DNA from: a virus
Direction: 5' to 3' (one strand)
Virus record (IMG/VR): IMGVR_UViG_3300035145_004205
Location: 1 to 30,734 of that record
Length of the DNA: 30,734 bases
The notes beneath the pieces are model-generated. The model saw nothing but the letters and a program-made list of their open reading frames with translations. It was not told where the DNA came from and ran no database searches. Shown piece after piece: positions 21,851 to 29,955 of this stretch (its first letter is position 1; the number at the start of each line of letters is the position of its first letter). The position numbers and the translations under genes were made by a program.

Positions 21851-23482
21851 TTAATACATATCGTCAGACAACTGAACTAGCTGAACTCCTGCATGAGAAT
21901 CTTGTGTATTTAGTACAATACAACCAACTGATAACAGGCTATTACACACGCTTACAGCATTTGAAATTGCTGTTGCAGTTACCTTTTGTGGATCTATAAT
22001 GCCTTCTTCAATCATGTCTACATATCTTTCTGTTCTTACGTTGTAACCATATTCCCATTGCGGATTATTTTTAATCATTTCAATAATATAGTCAACAGGT
22101 TTGTCTCCGTTTCTTAGAATTTTTCTTAATGGTGACATACATGCATCTGCAACAATTTTAGCGACAGTAGAATCAAGAAGTGACTCCTCGCTTAAATTTT
22201 CTAACAGCTTAATTCCAGCTTTTGCTAAAGCAATTCCGCCTCCAGGCAAAAACCCGCTTTCAATTGCTGCCTTTGTTGCGTGAAGAGCATCGTCAATTCT
22301 ATCTACTAATTCTAAAAGCTCAGATTCTGTGTGTGCACCAATTGACAATACAGCCACGATACCTTTATTAATAATAAGTCGTTGCTTATAAAATGCTTCT
22401 TCTTCTTTAGTAATTGATTTATCTTCTAGCTTCTTTTCAATGTCACGTGATATTTCATCTGAATTTTCGCAAGAAGCACATTCAACAAATAAAGTTGTAT
22501 CATGAGTTGTTTCAATCTTTTTACAAGAACCTAAATCTGAAAGCACTGCACTAGAGATTTCTTTTTCGTCTAGATCATAGAAAACTTTTGTGTCGAGCGC
22601 CTTGGCTAAGTCTGTTAGAATCTGGTTTCTCTTCTCACCATAAAAAGGTGATCTAACTGCACATACTTGAAGCATACCCTTAGAAACATTTGCAAGCAAA
22701 GACTGAATTACTTCTTGTTCATAGTCGTTTGCAATTAAAAATAAAGGCTTTCCTGTCTGATGGACTTTTTCTAGCACAGGTAGTATCTGTGTTAAAGAGT
22801 TTAACTTACAAGAAAGAATCATAACAAGCGGATCGTCTAATACTGTTTTTGATTTCTCGTTATCATTTATAAAATAAGGTGAAACATATCCTCTGTCAAT
22901 CTTTACTCCTCTAACAAGTTTAAGCTCGGTACTTGTAGTCTTTGATTTCTCAACAGTTACAAGTCCAGATGTTCCTACCTCAAGCATAGCATTAGCAATA
23001 AGATTTCCAATGTACTCGTCACCATTAGCGCTGATAGTTGCGACTTGCTTTATCTCTTCGTTTGAAGAAACCTTCCTTGACTTTTCGCTAAGAATATTAA
23101 CTACTTCTTCTACTTTTTTATTTAGAAAGTTTGTAATTTCCGAAGGTGATCCAATACCTGTTTGTAAAGCCTGTGATGATCTAAAGTATAATTCTTTTGC
23201 AAGAACTGTAGAGGTTGTGCTTCCGTCACCAGCAACTGTTGCAGTATTTTCACTTGCTTGCTTTAACAGCTTTGCGCCTAAGTCTTCTACTCTATTTTCT
23301 AGTACAATACTCTTTGCTACTGTTGCGCCATCTTTTGTTAAGTGAGGTGGCTCGTTGTTTTTTTCTATAAGAACGAGCTTTCCTCGTGGGCCCATAGTAA
23401 TAGATACAGCATCACAAAGCTTTTTAACACCGCTTTTAAGCAATGACTGTGCTTCGGCATCAAAGAAAATTAAATCAGACAT
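21851..23482 (-). CDS. groEL-like: Phage-encoded GroEL-type chaperonin
   Basis: A 543-residue group I chaperonin homologue, close to the usual length of 540-550. Seen: ITMGPRGKLVLIE (28-40), the ATP-site loop VAGDGSTTSTVLA (83-95, usually AGDGTTTATVLA; Asp86 kept), DRGYVSPYF, and the C-terminal equatorial RIDDALHATKAAIESGFLPGGGIAL with Asp in the position of the hydrolytic Asp398. It lacks the usual GGM tail of bacterial GroEL and ends in a different sequence. No GroES homologue was seen nearby, so it may act without one, as the phage EL chaperonin does, or borrow the host co-chaperonin. It probably folds phage structural proteins or enzymes. Confidence 0.93.
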   Translation of the reverse strand: MSDLIFFDAEAQSLLKSGVKKLCDAVSITMGPRGKLVLIEKNNEPPHLTKDGATVAKSIVLENRVEDLGAKLLKQASENTATVAGDGSTTSTVLAKELYFRSSQALQTGIGSPSEITNFLNKKVEEVVNILSEKSRKVSSNEEIKQVATISANGDEYIGNLIANAMLEVGTSGLVTVEKSKTTSTELKLVRGVKIDRGYVSPYFINDNEKSKTVLDDPLVMILSCKLNSLTQILPVLEKVHQTGKPLFLIANDYEQEVIQSLLANVSKGMLQVCAVRSPFYGEKRNQILTDLAKALDTKVFYDLDEKEISSAVLSDLGSCKKIETTHDTTLFVECASCENSDEISRDIEKKLEDKSITKEEEAFYKQRLIINKGIVAVLSIGAHTESELLELVDRIDDALHATKAAIESGFLPGGGIALAKAGIKLLENLSEESLLDSTVAKIVADACMSPLRKILRNGDKPVDYIIEMIKNNPQWEYGYNVRTERYVDMIEEGIIDPQKVTATAISNAVSVCNSLLSVGCIVLNTQDSHAGVQLVQLSDDMY

Positions 23483-23484
23483 TA

Positions 23485-23703
23485 TTACCCTTTCAGCAGA
23501 GTCTTAGAGGTTGACTCTGAAAGTGATTCGTTTTGTTTCATAGAAGTTACCATATTACCATCAATCATTCTTTTTTCATTTGTTAAAACATTTTTAGCAT
23601 AAAAAAGGTCTCCTGCTTGGATTGCAACCTCACTATCACTAATCACGCTTCTACTTCTTAACTCTGATAAAATATTATTTGGTAGCACTGTCTCTGTTGT
23701 CAT
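23485..23703 (-). CDS. 72-aa unknown between exonuclease and groEL
   Basis: A 72-residue protein of mixed composition: VLPNNILSELRSRSVISDSEVAIQAGDLFYAKNVLTNEKRMID, ending in a Ser-rich tail. There is one base between it and the exonuclease gene and two bases before groEL, so it belongs to the same translational run. AAAGGAA lies upstream of its ATG. It is too short and different to be a GroES (which is about 95 residues with a mobile loop), so its role is unknown. Confidence 0.6.
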   Translation of the reverse strand: MTTETVLPNNILSELRSRSVISDSEVAIQAGDLFYAKNVLTNEKRMIDGNMVTSMKQNESLSESTSKTLLKG

Positions 23704-23704
23704 C

Positions 23705-24514
23705 TTAAATGTTCCTTTCTAAATTAGAAAATGTATTAATATACTTTTCCCAAGACTTTTCTTTTCCTATTATAGAATTAAATTCTAAATTTATAAATTC
23801 TTTTTTAAGACCTTCCCAATTGCAAGAACTAGGTTTTGATTTTTCAAACTCTTCTTCTTTATCGTTTAAGTCATGAAATTTAACCATAAAAAAGTTTTTG
23901 TCATATTTCTCTTTATTATCTTCTTTAAGCAAAAAGTCTTCTAATAATTTACTGTCAGATAATAATTTCTGTGCTTTTTTATTGCCAATCCCTAAGAAAC
24001 CTTCAATATTATCTGACTTATCACCTACTAAAGATTTCCAAGCAACATAATCATATTCAGTCTTTTCTAGAAAACATTTTCTTACCGGGCTATAAACTTG
24101 AGTGTTTTCGTTAATACTCTGTATAAAGTCTGTATCAGATGATATAATCACTACATCATCATCTTTATATGTTACAGATGCCAAGTGACCAATAACATCG
24201 TCACATTCAAAGTCATTATGGCGAATAGTTGTAAAAGGAAAGTATTCCTTAACAAGTCTAATAATTTCTCGTCTTTGCTCTGAAAAGTTGTCTTTATTGT
24301 GATAAACTCTTTGCCCTTTGTAGTTTGGATCTATATTAAGACGTTGAGTTGGTCGGCCTTCTAAAGTAAAATAACATTTATCTGGATTAAATTTTTCAAT
24401 AATAGGTCTAAGACTTCTAAAAAAATTAAATATTATTGAATGATCACCTTTGTTCATTCTAGAATGTCTAGCACGATATATTAAATTATAGCCATCAAGT
24501 AGTAGTACTTTCAT
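23705..24514 (-). CDS. FEN-like 5'-3' exonuclease (T4 RNase H type)
   Basis: A 269-residue structure-specific nuclease of the PIN/FEN superfamily. Key motifs: MKVLLLDGYNLIYRARHS at the N-terminus (first metal-site Asp), FTLEGRPTQRLNIDPNYKGQR, DFECDDVIGHLAS (acid cluster), VIISSDTDFIQSI (second acid pair) and the helix-hairpin-helix GDKSDNIEGFLGIGNKKAQKLL. It would remove RNA primers and flaps from lagging-strand fragments, as T4 Rnh does. The start at 24514 overlaps the upstream gene by 20 bases and gives the family's usual N-terminus. Confidence 0.9.
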   Translation of the reverse strand: MKVLLLDGYNLIYRARHSRMNKGDHSIIFNFFRSLRPIIEKFNPDKCYFTLEGRPTQRLNIDPNYKGQRVYHNKDNFSEQRREIIRLVKEYFPFTTIRHNDFECDDVIGHLASVTYKDDDVVIISSDTDFIQSINENTQVYSPVRKCFLEKTEYDYVAWKSLVGDKSDNIEGFLGIGNKKAQKLLSDSKLLEDFLLKEDNKEKYDKNFFMVKFHDLNDKEEEFEKSKPSSCNWEGLKKEFINLEFNSIIGKEKSWEKYINTFSNLERNI

Positions 24515-24968
24515 TTTTCTCTTTGATTTTCTGTGTAAGACTCTCGTCTAAGGTTGAGGTATTATCAATAATGTTGGCGACTTGGCCATTTCCTAAATCG
24601 ATTTTTAATTTGTTGTTACCATTTATTTTAACTTGATTATTATCATTTATACACGCAATGTCAATATCTTTGCTTGGATTAACTTTGAAAAACGTATCTT
24701 CTAAATGAATAGCATCTTCTACCATTTTGTCAACTGACTCTTTTGTTTTCGTTAAAATATACTCAGATACTTCATCTAAGTCTAAAAAGACATTGTCAAG
24801 TTTTTCAATATTAACTTTCTGCGTTTTCTTATTAGGAAGTAAAACTTTATAATTTGTCTTTTCAGATTCTAGATCTTTAACAGTAATTTGTTCTACAACC
24901 TGGACAGGAACTACAATTTGTCTGTCTTTTATAATCGTATAGAGTATTTGTCCAACTTTATATTCCAT
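24495..24968 (-). CDS. 157-aa conserved phage unknown
   Basis: Starts MEYKVGQILYTIIKDRQIVV, then PVQVVEQITVKDLESEKTNY, a beta-rich N-terminal half that reads like a small barrel. Next comes a helix (DEVSEYILTKTKESVDKMVE), and a C-terminal strand pair (NNKLKIDLGNGQVANIID). The order 'VGQ.LY......I.PVQVVE.IT..', barrel, then 'EV..Y.L......ID.M' is a layout I recall in marine T4-like phages. AAGGTGATG precedes the ATG. Possibly a small structural or assembly protein; no function assigned. Confidence 0.7.
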   Translation of the reverse strand: MEYKVGQILYTIIKDRQIVVPVQVVEQITVKDLESEKTNYKVLLPNKKTQKVNIEKLDNVFLDLDEVSEYILTKTKESVDKMVEDAIHLEDTFFKVNPSKDIDIACINDNNQVKINGNNKLKIDLGNGQVANIIDNTSTLDESLTQKIKEKNESTTT

Positions 24969-24979
24969 ATATCATCACC

Positions 24980-25321
24980 TTATTGACCAACAATTTTTTT
25001 TGCATTTTCTAAGTTGCTGCTTATTTGATCGTTAATTCCTGTGCCTAGTTCTTCTGCTTTTTTTAATGGCATTAGCCCTAATGCTTCTCTTACTTGATCA
25101 TATAACTCTGGACTCAAAGCTGACTTTAACTGGAGCATGTTTGCATAAGAATGTAACACGATCTCTCTTTCCAAAGTTTCTTCTTCAATCTTTCTTGACT
25201 CATACATAAACAATACACTCGGCATATTTCCTTCATCAATGTTTATAAAAGGCAAACCACCAGTAATTGTAGCTTCACCTCTAGAAAAATCCTCATAACA
25301 AATTTCAGGTTGTCGATTCAT
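24980..25321 (-). CDS. 113-aa conserved phage unknown
   Basis: Starts MNRQPEICYEDFSRGEATIT and carries an EREIVLHSYANMLQLKSALS stretch (about 50-70) that I recall as conserved in marine phage proteins; ELYDQVREALGLMP follows. Mostly helical, no catalytic motif. It has a strong Shine-Dalgarno (AAAAAGGAG) and a GTGTAA promoter 20 bases upstream, making it the first gene of a run (113-aa, 157-aa, exonuclease, 72-aa, groEL). Confidence 0.7.
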   Translation of the reverse strand: MNRQPEICYEDFSRGEATITGGLPFINIDEGNMPSVLFMYESRKIEEETLEREIVLHSYANMLQLKSALSPELYDQVREALGLMPLKKAEELGTGINDQISSNLENAKKIVGQ

Positions 25322-25340
25322 TAAAACTCCTTTTTAATGA

Positions 25341-25369
25341 ATCATAAAAAGATTTTTTAATATTTACAC
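25341..25369 (-). promoter_or_regulatory. GTGTAA-17-TATGAT promoter
   Basis: Minus strand: AAGTGTAAAT (GTGTAA at 25364-25369), 17-base spacer, TATGAT (25341-25346), 20 bases before the ATG at 25321. It would drive the exonuclease-groEL run. Confidence 0.65.
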
Positions 25370-25382
25370 TTATTTTTATATT

Positions 25383-27188
25383 TTAAGTTGAAGTATTTGA
25401 CTTTCCTGTATTTGTTTTTTCATAGTTTTTTAATTGTGAATCAATACTTTTTAGCTCGTCTTCAAGTTGCTTTTCTGTATCACTTATTGTTGTTGCAAGT
25501 CTAGAAAATTCTGATTCAATTTCTGACTTATCAAACTTTGCTAAACTTTCTAATATTTCTACAACGTTTTTAGGTGCATAAGATTTATTAAACTTAGGAT
25601 TTTTATCATCAATTGCAGTCGTGGCATAATTTTTTATACTATCAAATAAATTTTGTTTTTCAAACTCTTCTTTGATGTTTTCATAATATTCTTTAATAAA
25701 AACAAATAACTCAACTTTTAATTTTATCTCAGTTTCTTTTTTTATTATAGGGCTTACTTCTTTTGTATTGCTATATTTTTTTCCTGCGTTAGTTATTTTT
25801 TCGTCGCCTTCATTTTTGATTTTTTGAATATTACTAGAAAGACTAACATTAAATTTATTTTTTGCTCTTTTTTTGATAAAGTCAGTTATTGCTTCCTTTA
25901 AAGGATTAAAAACTTCTATGTTGTTTCCTAGTTTTTCTTTATAGGCTTCTGTTAAATAAGATTCAAAGCTGGAAACATTAAATGATTTTTTAACATTACT
26001 AGGTAATTTATTTAAAAATTCAATTTCTGCAAGAAAATAATAAACTTCAAATCCCATGTTACAAACAAATTTTTCCAAAAAACCGAGCTGTTCTTCTTTG
26101 TTGTCTTTATCTTTATCTAAATCAAGTTTTCCTTTTAAACTTTCTAACTCTTTTTCTGTATTTTCTTTAAAGTCTTTAATAACAATTTCACTAATTTCAC
26201 TGCTAACATGAAGAATTGAAACTGCTATTGACCTTATTAAGTTTGTAAACTCTACGTTCCATTCATCTAATTCAATATCTTCTTTAAATTCTCTGACTAA
26301 ACTTGTTTTTTTGTTTGATATATTAAGTAAAGGTCCTGAAGGTAGATTTTTATTTGTTATGCTTTCGTTAACCTTAAACTCTGATAATTTGTTTCTTAAT
26401 GTAGTTAAAAACTTTTCAGCATTTTGAGGCTTTGACGCTATATTTTCATAATGATTTGTTCTGCCAAGGCTAGTTAAAACTCCTTTTTTAAGAAAATCTA
26501 ATACTTTTTTAGACTTTGTTTTTTTAATTTTTTCTATAATACTTAAATCTATTTTTCTTGTATTGTTTAAAAATTTAGGAACATCTCGTTTTAAAGCTAC
26601 AATGTTTCTTTTGTAAAAATTTTCACTAGTAATTTGAGTCATTATAGATTCAGTAATCTTACTTTGACTTTTATATTTTGGATATATTTCAACAAACATA
26701 AAGATTATAATCATTTCAATTGTATCTTTATTGATTGGATCTATTTTTGTGTATTGCCTTTTTTGTCTGCTTGAAAGCAAATCACTAGCTGTTATATTTT
26801 CTATTATGTTATAGCCTGGAAAGCCTAAAAGATAAGAATTTACTTCAGACTCAGGTATTCCTGCTTTTGAAAGCATTTGTGAAATATTAGAATCTATTTC
26901 TCTATTAGCACTTTCTGATTCGCTTTCAAAGCTTACTTTTACATTGTTAAGTGCATCTTTATATTCATCCTCTGACATGTTATTTAACACTTTTGCTCTA
27001 AAAGTATACCAGCTGGTCATTCCTAAAAACTTTCCCATACTTTTCCAAAATTTTGCACTACTCACAGCAAATTTAGCAACATCTTGAACAGTACCTACTG
27101 TCATATCTGTTAAGCTGTCATATGTGTCAACATTTTCTAGTATTGCTTTTTTGTTTTTAATTTTTAATATTTTTTTATTCTGTTTCAT
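25383..27188 (-). CDS. Large Lys/Asn-rich unknown, 601 aa
   Basis: The frame opens at 27206 without a Shine-Dalgarno; I choose the ATG at 27188, preceded by GAAGAAGA, giving MKQNKKILKIKNKKAILE|N at the start. That end (I-L-E) could be a prohead-protease site, weaker than those in block B. A short hydrophobic part near residues 45-60 (AKFAVSSAKFWKSMGKFLGM) follows, then long helices and coiled-coil-like K/E repeats to the end. No enzyme motif. The composition (K, N, I, E, S) is extreme even for this AT-rich window. It may be an internal or structural protein; function unknown. It overlaps the 91-aa gene by 14 bases. Confidence 0.6.
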   Translation of the reverse strand: MKQNKKILKIKNKKAILENVDTYDSLTDMTVGTVQDVAKFAVSSAKFWKSMGKFLGMTSWYTFRAKVLNNMSEDEYKDALNNVKVSFESESESANREIDSNISQMLSKAGIPESEVNSYLLGFPGYNIIENITASDLLSSRQKRQYTKIDPINKDTIEMIIIFMFVEIYPKYKSQSKITESIMTQITSENFYKRNIVALKRDVPKFLNNTRKIDLSIIEKIKKTKSKKVLDFLKKGVLTSLGRTNHYENIASKPQNAEKFLTTLRNKLSEFKVNESITNKNLPSGPLLNISNKKTSLVREFKEDIELDEWNVEFTNLIRSIAVSILHVSSEISEIVIKDFKENTEKELESLKGKLDLDKDKDNKEEQLGFLEKFVCNMGFEVYYFLAEIEFLNKLPSNVKKSFNVSSFESYLTEAYKEKLGNNIEVFNPLKEAITDFIKKRAKNKFNVSLSSNIQKIKNEGDEKITNAGKKYSNTKEVSPIIKKETEIKLKVELFVFIKEYYENIKEEFEKQNLFDSIKNYATTAIDDKNPKFNKSYAPKNVVEILESLAKFDKSEIESEFSRLATTISDTEKQLEDELKSIDSQLKNYEKTNTGKSNTST

Positions 27189-27450
27189 AGTGTTTGTCTT
27201 CTTCATACAATCTTAATGTCAAGTTATAATTATTTAAACAGAAACAAATAAATGATTCTTCGAAACAATTTAGAACATGTTTCTTTGTTTTATGATGTCT
27301 AGTAGAAAAATATTTTCTAACATCAGGATGTGAGTATCTCAGTATGTATTTCTTTACAGTAAGCCAGTTGTCTTCTTTATAAAATTCAATTATCTCTTCT
27401 AATAGTTCTATTATTGATTCTTTATGACTAGCATCTATAGCTTCAAACAT
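27175..27450 (-). CDS. 91-aa unknown with His/aromatic residues
   Basis: Starts MFEAIDASHKESIIELLEEI and continues with FYKEDNWLTVKKYILRYSHP, RKYFSTRHHKTKKHVLN and a Cys/Phe-rich segment FEESFICFCLNNYN. It is predicted helical with several His but no known motif. It abuts the 317-aa gene without spacing and overlaps the 601-aa gene, so all three seem co-translated. Confidence 0.55.
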   Translation of the reverse strand: MFEAIDASHKESIIELLEEIIEFYKEDNWLTVKKYILRYSHPDVRKYFSTRHHKTKKHVLNCFEESFICFCLNNYNLTLRLYEEDKHYETE

Positions 27451-28404
27451 TTAAAAAACTCCTGGCAACATAAAAGTATTATCATATTCTATAGGATTTT
27501 TCTTCTCTATATAATTTGTTTGATTAAATTCTTTTATTACAATGTTTTTTTGCAAGTAGCTATCATAAACCATTATACCTGAATTAACTAGTAAAACTTT
27601 TTTTATAAAGTCTAAAAATATATTGTGAATTATGAACGGTAATATATTTTCTACATCTTTTTCTTTATTATTTATTTTACTATTTAAAACTAAGTCTTTG
27701 CAAAGAGAAAAGCTATAGTCTTTTTTAAACATTGTATTCATATGATCGTATAAAGATATTATTATCTCTTCGTTTTCTTTTATGTGTTTAACCTTAAAAT
27801 TAAACAATTCAGACTTAAAGCAGTTATATTCGCTTAAATAAAAATTAATTTTATACCTTACTGGAGGTATAATATTAGATGAATTTAATAGTTTACAAAT
27901 ATTATTTATAGTTTTTTCTGAATTATCTATCAGTACTGATTTTTTACCTTTGGAGCAAAACTTTCCTTCTCTTCCTTTTGTTTGATTAAAAATATATAGT
28001 CCTAAAAAAATAAAATTTTCGTTGTTACTTTTTGTAAAACACAAAAATCTATTTTCGTTTTTTTTAATTTTTATGTCATCCCATAAGTCTTCTGATTTTT
28101 TTTTGTTTATACTGTTTATTAAACTTAACATGTTTGAATAATCATTAGACTCAATAGAATAGTATTGACTTAATGTATCACAGCATAATCCATCAACATC
28201 TCTTGGTTTTTTAGTTCTAAAATCTATTACGAATCTTTGCTTTTTTATTGACCATCTAATTGGATAAATGTTATTATAGCTAAATTCAATACAACCTTTT
28301 TTAGATATTATTTTTAAAATATTTTTATAAAAAGCTAAGCTTTTTGGTATAGTATTAATATCATAGATTTCGTAAGGTTTGACTGCATCAATTAAATCAA
28401 TCAT
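27451..28404 (-). CDS. 317-aa unknown, extremely AT-rich
   Basis: The frame is open to 28458, but the ATG at 28404 has a good Shine-Dalgarno (AGAAGGAAT) and only an eight-base overlap with the upstream gene, so I start there (MIDLIDAVKPYEIYDIN). Visible parts: RWSIKKQRFVIDFRTKKPRD (about 50-70), DGLCCDTLSQYYSI, ENFIFLGLYIFNQTKGREG and several K/N-rich loops. No family recognised. With the 601-aa and 91-aa genes it forms a block of strongly AT-rich, low-homology sequence. Confidence 0.6.
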   Translation of the reverse strand: MIDLIDAVKPYEIYDINTIPKSLAFYKNILKIISKKGCIEFSYNNIYPIRWSIKKQRFVIDFRTKKPRDVDGLCCDTLSQYYSIESNDYSNMLSLINSINKKKSEDLWDDIKIKKNENRFLCFTKSNNENFIFLGLYIFNQTKGREGKFCSKGKKSVLIDNSEKTINNICKLLNSSNIIPPVRYKINFYLSEYNCFKSELFNFKVKHIKENEEIIISLYDHMNTMFKKDYSFSLCKDLVLNSKINNKEKDVENILPFIIHNIFLDFIKKVLLVNSGIMVYDSYLQKNIVIKEFNQTNYIEKKNPIEYDNTFMLPGVF

Positions 28405-29065
28405 TATTCCTTCTAAAGACTTCGTATACTTCTGTTTTGACTTGAGATTCTGGTCCAATAGTAATAGGAGAATTGCTTAGTTTTTTAGCATCTTCTTTTG
28501 ATTGCTGCTTTCTAGCTATTGATTTGAGCTTTTCACTTGTTGCTGATCCTCTTTTTTCAATTTCAAATTTTAAATCAGACGGACTATAAGCAGATTTTCC
28601 ATCAACATCTAAAAGAGTAACTTGAACTAGTCCTTTAATAAAAACATGAAGAACTTTCTTCTCACTGTCAGTAAGCTTATTAAAATATTCTTCTAGCTCA
28701 ACTTTAACTTCCTTGTCTGATAAAGATCTAGAAGCTCTAAATTGATTTAATATTTTAATTAAGTTTTTAAATTCTTTTGCATCGCTTAGATTAATAGTAG
28801 AAGGTGACTCATCTGGAGTGCTGACTTTTTCGTCTTTGTCAGACTCTTTGTTGTCATCATCTTCATCATTAATATCTTTTTCTGCTTTTTTTGTAATTGA
28901 CTCGTCAGAGTCTTCTTTTACTTTTCCTTTAATAGTATCTTCATGATAAGCGCCTCTAGATCGAGCGTCTGCTATAAAAGCATTTGCTTTGTCTTTTGCA
29001 TTTTCCCACTGATCGTTGCTTTCGTTTAGGATTTTTTCTAATTTACTAATAATGTCTAAGTTCAT
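28397..29065 (-). CDS. 222-aa conserved phage unknown
   Basis: Begins MNLDIISKLEKILNE|S, leader-like; then an acidic linker rich in D, E and K (about 45-90), and a folded C-terminal half with LRFKL-type helices: KVELEEYFNKLTDSEKKVLH, FIKGLVQVTLLDVDGKSAYS, PSDLKFEIEKRGSATSEKLK. The segment 'VTL.DVDGK.A.SPSDL...IEK.GSA.SEK' is one I remember in marine T4-like phages. GGGAGGATAAAAG precedes the ATG and the start overlaps the 57-aa gene's stop (ATGA). Function unknown. Confidence 0.7.
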   Translation of the reverse strand: MNLDIISKLEKILNESNDQWENAKDKANAFIADARSRGAYHEDTIKGKVKEDSDESITKKAEKDINDEDDDNKESDKDEKVSTPDESPSTINLSDAKEFKNLIKILNQFRASRSLSDKEVKVELEEYFNKLTDSEKKVLHVFIKGLVQVTLLDVDGKSAYSPSDLKFEIEKRGSATSEKLKSIARKQQSKEDAKKLSNSPITIGPESQVKTEVYEVFRRNND

Positions 29066-29235
29066 CTTTTATCCTCCCAAACAATTCTATTTTGCCATCT
29101 CTCGTGATATTGCTCTGCTCTAAGTCTTCTCAAGCGATCCATTTCAGCTTCATCAATTCTTTTTGTATTCTTTTGTCCGTTCTGTTGTTGCCTTTTTTCA
29201 AGATCTGTTACAAACTTATCAAACTCAAAATCCAT
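29062..29235 (-). CDS. 57-aa charged protein
   Basis: A short gene read directly from the minus strand: ATG at 29235, TGA at 29062-29064. The product starts MDFEFDKFVTDLEKRQQQNG and ends ERWQNRIVWEDKR, with a helical, Arg/Glu-rich middle (EMDRLRRLRAEQY). It has a very strong Shine-Dalgarno (AAGAGGAGA) and shares an ATGA overlap with the 222-aa gene, both good signs that it is expressed. It may act as a small helical linker or a regulator; no family known. Confidence 0.7.
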   Translation of the reverse strand: MDFEFDKFVTDLEKRQQQNGQKNTKRIDEAEMDRLRRLRAEQYHERWQNRIVWEDKR

Positions 29236-29248
29236 CTTAATTCTCCTC

Positions 29249-29605
29249 TTATGCTTTTTCTTCTTTTATAAAAGTTAACTTAACATTATAAATATTTTTA
29301 AAACATTTTTTTATTTTAAAAGAAGCCAAATCTTTAGACAAGTCGTATGTAGATAATGTTTCCTGCCCTAGTTTGACAAAGACGATATCCTGTTGTTTTG
29401 AAAATAAACTCTGCAAGTCTTTTTCATCTAACATGATTGTTAACTTTCTCTTTGTTGGTGTTTCTTTTAAAGATAAAACAGATAACTTTTTATTATTAAT
29501 TTCAAAGCTCAAGTAAGCATTTTCATCTTTTGATAAATTGCTAAGATCAATAATATCTTTTAAGTCATCTGACAAAAATATTTGATTTTCATTTTTTGTC
29601 TGCAT
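29249..29605 (-). CDS. 118-aa unknown, beta-rich
   Basis: Contains LSFEINNKKLSVLSLKETP, RKLTIMLDEKDLQSLF, IVFVKLGQETLSTYDL and a final strand NVKLTFIKEE: alternating hydrophobic and polar residues that suggest a beta-sandwich or barrel. No signature residues. It overlaps the upstream 115-aa gene by 17 bases and has no clear Shine-Dalgarno, so it is probably translated by coupling. Confidence 0.6.
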   Translation of the reverse strand: MQTKNENQIFLSDDLKDIIDLSNLSKDENAYLSFEINNKKLSVLSLKETPTKRKLTIMLDEKDLQSLFSKQQDIVFVKLGQETLSTYDLSKDLASFKIKKCFKNIYNVKLTFIKEEKA

Positions 29606-29936
29606 AATAATACATTACATCTTTTTTAATTTTATCAATATCTTTAATCGCTTCTTTTTCAAGTTCTGTAACTACATTAGCATAAGAATGAACAATAATA
29701 CCAATTTTAAGATCTCTAAATCTTAACTCAATATCTGCGTCTGATTCTCTTTTGTATTTTATAATCTCTACCGCAAAAGCTTCGACAAACTTTCTCTTTT
29801 CAAATTCAAAAACTCTTTTAATAGAATTATCTGTATATTCCCATTCTGATTTTTTAACACTAAGCGGCTTAAAGTTATTTTCAACTTCAAAATTTGATTC
29901 ATTTAAATAATTTGACATGACTGTTCTTAAATACAT
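29589..29936 (-). CDS. 115-aa protein with pterin-dehydratase-like (DCoH) fold
   Basis: The C-terminal 80 residues follow the layout of pterin-4a-carbinolamine dehydratase: WEYTDNSIKRVFEFEKRKFVEAF (strand, then helix entry), a helix AVEIIKYKRESDADIEL, then KIGIIVHSYANVVTELEKEAIKDIDKI, matching the family's V.V.L.TH...G.T..D...A..ID. The catalytic His pair (HHP) seems to be replaced by DA-D, so enzymatic activity is doubtful and a structural or protein-binding role more likely. Similar proteins occur in T4-like phages. It starts MYLRTVMSNYLNE|S, again leader-like. Confidence 0.5.
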   Translation of the reverse strand: MYLRTVMSNYLNESNFEVENNFKPLSVKKSEWEYTDNSIKRVFEFEKRKFVEAFAVEIIKYKRESDADIELRFRDLKIGIIVHSYANVVTELEKEAIKDIDKIKKDVMYYYADKK

Positions 29937-29955
29937 TTACATCTCTCTAGCTATA

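Noticed and set aside
23485-23703. The 72-aa gene next to groEL as a GroES homologue
   Set aside because: Too short, with no mobile-loop or beta-barrel pattern of GroES; position alone is not enough.
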